A DNA stretch of 33,494 nt from Belnapia mucosa (GTDB lineage: Bacteria > Pseudomonadota > Alphaproteobacteria > Acetobacterales > Acetobacteraceae): NCBI RefSeq assembly GCF_016775475.1, contig NZ_JAEUXJ010000028.1, forward strand, positions 1-33,494. Direction: 5' to 3'. The first letter of the stretch is position 1, and every line of letters begins with the position of its first letter. Positions 31,664 to 33,494 of this stretch are shown here, piece after piece. The notes under the pieces are model-generated. The model searched no databases and was not told the origin of the DNA. It saw nothing but the letters and a program-made list of their open reading frames with translations. The translations under genes were made by a program, and so were the position numbers.

Positions 31664-33040
31664 ATGACCAGCATGTCTGCAAAGGGTCGCTTGCGGCTAT
31701 TTTTGTTTCGTTCTGAAGGGGGCTCTAAGGCCACAACGATAGCGGGATCATGGAGCCGCCGTATAGCTGGTTTGCTCTTGACATTGGGCGGCATGCTGTC
31801 GGCGCCTGCTTGCGCGCAGAACTTGGTGGGCGTCGTGCCTGCTCTCTCTGCCCAGGAGCACTGCACCATGCCGCTCGAATTGCGCGTCGAGGAAGGGCGC
31901 GTCGTTGACGCTGCTATCCTGTCGCGCATCGAGGGATACGGACGGGGCACGACGGGTGGTTTGGGTAAACGGCTGCTTGTCGTCACCTCCAAGGAGGATC
32001 ACCACTCCTCCAATTCCAGGCCTTTAGTTCCGGGTACGCTTCGATGGGTGGTTGAAACAGCCGTCCAGGAGGGCGGTGGGTGGATCCGCTTTGCGCCAAG
32101 CCTCACAGGCCAAGCGATCAGGGTGTCCGGCAGCCTCCGCCTCGGTCCGAACACGACTCTCGATGGAGGCTGCTCCGGCGTTCGGCTCGTCGCTGCGCCA
32201 CAGGTTTCGATCCTTAGGGTTGCAAGCCGGAACGTCGTCGTCACCGGCCTGACTTTCTCGAAGGATGAATACGCCGAATCTGGCGAACGGACCGGCGATG
32301 CCATCAATGTCACGGAAGGCTTCGACCGGCTCGCCATCCTGCACAACGCTTTCAGAAGATGCGGTGACGGCTGCGTAGACATCTTTCGCCGGAACCGTTC
32401 GGAAGAACCTGCACGCGCAACTGTTGCCTTCAACCTGTTTGAAGATCACAACAAGGTCATGCTCGTCGGATCTGCGGCCTGCGGGGTGGATCGAGGGGCC
32501 CCCGGCTGCGACGCGGGGGCCGAGCCTTACAGCCCGGCCTTGCGTCCGGAGGTCTTCGTGACGATGCAAGCCAATGTTTTCCGGCATACAAGCCAGCGCA
32601 TGCCGAAGGTCGTCTCAAACGGCTTGGCAGACGTCGTGAACAATGTGCTCTTGCTTGAGCATCTCCGTTATCCTGACGGGCGCTCAAGCGCACTGTATGG
32701 AGCTCTCGCCCAGGGCGGGGGGGTGCTATTTTTTCGCAACAACCTTCTTGCCCGGATTGAGGGGGACGGCCGGCCTCAGTTCGGAGCCGGGCCGTTTGCA
32801 GAATTTGGGCGGCGTGTCCCCTCGGTAGACGGTCCAGGCATTGCCGTTTCGAGCGGAAATCTTGCCTTGGACGGTTTCACGGTCGCCTCTTCCTCCTTCT
32901 TGCCGCCTTGGACGCCGCAACCATTGCCGATGCCCATGTTGGATCCCCAGGCCATGGGTGCGGTGCAATTCGCACGTTGCGTCCGGCGTATCGCCGGCCC
33001 TGGTGGAGCATCGGTATCCTGGCCAGACGTTTGCCGATAA
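31664..33040 (+). CDS. Secreted pectate lyase-like beta-helix protein
   Basis: A 458-residue protein that is probably secreted: after a charged N-terminal stretch comes RRIAGLLLTLGGMLSAPACA, a signal sequence. The body is a right-handed beta-helix like pectate lyase family PL1, with GTLRWVVETA, TTLDGGCSGVRLV, VVVTGLTFSKDE, DGCVDIFRR and ATVAFNLFEDHNKVMLVG, the last matching the PL1 pattern around the calcium/catalytic site. Pectate is the family substrate, but another acidic polysaccharide is possible. Start choice is weak: ATG 31664 or 31673. Sequence upstream in the same frame is antisense to the VOC pseudogene and is excluded. GC is lower than in the host genes, suggesting transfer. Confidence 0.75.
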   Translation: MTSMSAKGRLRLFLFRSEGGSKATTIAGSWSRRIAGLLLTLGGMLSAPACAQNLVGVVPALSAQEHCTMPLELRVEEGRVVDAAILSRIEGYGRGTTGGLGKRLLVVTSKEDHHSSNSRPLVPGTLRWVVETAVQEGGGWIRFAPSLTGQAIRVSGSLRLGPNTTLDGGCSGVRLVAAPQVSILRVASRNVVVTGLTFSKDEYAESGERTGDAINVTEGFDRLAILHNAFRRCGDGCVDIFRRNRSEEPARATVAFNLFEDHNKVMLVGSAACGVDRGAPGCDAGAEPYSPALRPEVFVTMQANVFRHTSQRMPKVVSNGLADVVNNVLLLEHLRYPDGRSSALYGALAQGGGVLFFRNNLLARIEGDGRPQFGAGPFAEFGRRVPSVDGPGIAVSSGNLALDGFTVASSSFLPPWTPQPLPMPMLDPQAMGAVQFARCVRRIAGPGGASVSWPDVCR

Positions 33041-33074
33041 GCGTCGTTTGTCTGGTTTCAACTAAGCATGGAGA

Positions 33075-33290
33075 CGAATTTAGGTGTTTGGTCCCGGCCT
33101 CGGTGATGCGGGTTGCGGTGACGCTTGGGGTCTGGGCGGCCCATGACCGGCAGATGAACCCGTCGGGCGTGAGGCCCTTCGGGGTCTTGAAGCGCCTCGC
33201 GTATTTGTCGGCATCGAGTAACGGCGTGGGTAGTGCGGAACTCGTCGTGTCTGTCGTAGCGGTAACACTGGATGATGGCACCGGGGTGAT
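33075..33290 (-). pseudogene. IS481-type transposase C-terminal remnant
   Basis: On the minus strand one frame reads IIQCYRYDRHDEFRTTH and another continues KYARRFKTPKGLTPDGFI, then CRSWAAQ. Together these match the C-terminal end of IS481-type transposases (KRYHYDSHDQLR...ARRLKTLKGLTPYEFIC). The frame change is at about 33215-33235. The DDE core and N-terminus are missing, apparently cut off near the IS5-family end at 33311. Non-functional. Confidence 0.65.
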
Positions 33291-33310
33291 TCAATACGCG
33301 GGTCGACGTC

Positions 33311-33494
33311 TTAGAGCCTGCTTCGGAACGAGGGGGAGTGGATCTGATATGAGGTGAGCGGCGTCGGTCCGCAGCGTTCGACGGGTGTCTGACGTCCTTG
33401 AGGCTGCCGATGTGGACCCCCGCCGCCCGGGCCGAGCTTGCTCGCCGGTCCCAGCCCTATGCAACCTGCCTGACCGACGCAGAGTGGCAGATCG
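33311..33494 (+). mobile_element. IS5-family element, left end (cut by window)
   Basis: The boundary is placed at TTAG (33311-33314), which fits the YTAR target of the IS5 family and is followed by GAGCCTGCTTCGGAAC, a plausible terminal repeat. A transposase reading frame begins about 100 bases in and runs off the right edge. The right end and the target duplication are outside the window, so the boundary is a proposal. Confidence 0.5.
33410..33494 (+). CDS. IS5-family transposase, N-terminal fragment
   Basis: Only 28 residues lie inside the window. They read MWTPAARAELARRSQPYATC followed by LTDAEWQI; the LTDAEW motif is characteristic of the start of IS5-family transposases (DUF4096-type domain). 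The gene continues beyond the right edge, so its integrity is unknown. Confidence 0.65.
   Translation, partial: MWTPAARAELARRSQPYATCLTDAEWQI

Overview
The window comes from a very GC-rich alphaproteobacterial chromosome, most likely an Acetobacteraceae member of the Roseomonas type. That reading rests on codon use, on Tat-like leaders on solute-binding proteins, and on orphan Bug/TctC, SBP_bac_5 and TRAP binding proteins. It is an inference from gene content; no rRNA, tRNA or CRISPR array was seen.

Layout. (1) About 397-12950 is a compact T7-like (podoviral) particle cassette. Two small conserved genes come first, then a sigma70-like promoter with a two-hairpin leader, a small protein, portal, scaffold, major capsid, a strong terminator, tail tubular A, tail tubular B/nozzle, a small internal-virion-like protein, a tailspike, a small-terminase candidate and the large terminase. 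A head-to-head pair of dispersed hairpin repeats, a small antisense gene, a membrane/coiled-coil lysis protein and a SleB-type endolysin follow. The order matches T7 genes 8-9-10-(terminator)-11-12-14-17-18-19. No integrase, repressor, polymerase, replication gene or large ejection-core protein is present, so this is either a stripped prophage remnant or a domesticated DNA-packaging particle. (2) 12947-30107 is ordinary host chromosome. The endolysin stop overlaps the start of hemN; after it come a DUF952 gene, an EamA permease, pyrD, a HAD hydrolase, an SBP_bac_5 protein, an amidase/PNPOx-like pair divergent from a MocR regulator, a Bcr/CflA exporter, a flippase-like membrane protein, a Bug receptor, a three-gene operon (glutaredoxin-DinB fusion, luciferase-like oxidoreductase, enoyl-CoA hydratase) and a TRAP receptor. 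(3) 30108-33494 has visibly lower GC and looks like a decaying acquired island. It holds a fucosyltransferase-like pseudogene with two frameshifts, a bleomycin-resistance/VOC pseudogene with one amber codon, an apparently intact secreted pectate-lyase-like protein, an IS481-type transposase remnant, and the left end of an IS5-family element cut by the window edge.

How parts work together. The phage-derived block has what is needed to build a short-tailed capsid, package DNA and lyse the cell, and the terminase keeps its ATPase and nuclease residues. The amidase/PNPOx-like genes face a PLP-fold MocR regulator across a short spacer carrying three GATTGG-type sites, a likely autoregulated switch. 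A bipartite hairpin repeat occurs three times (11719-11853 as an inverted pair, and 26203-26271), each time at gene 3' ends, and probably ends transcription there.
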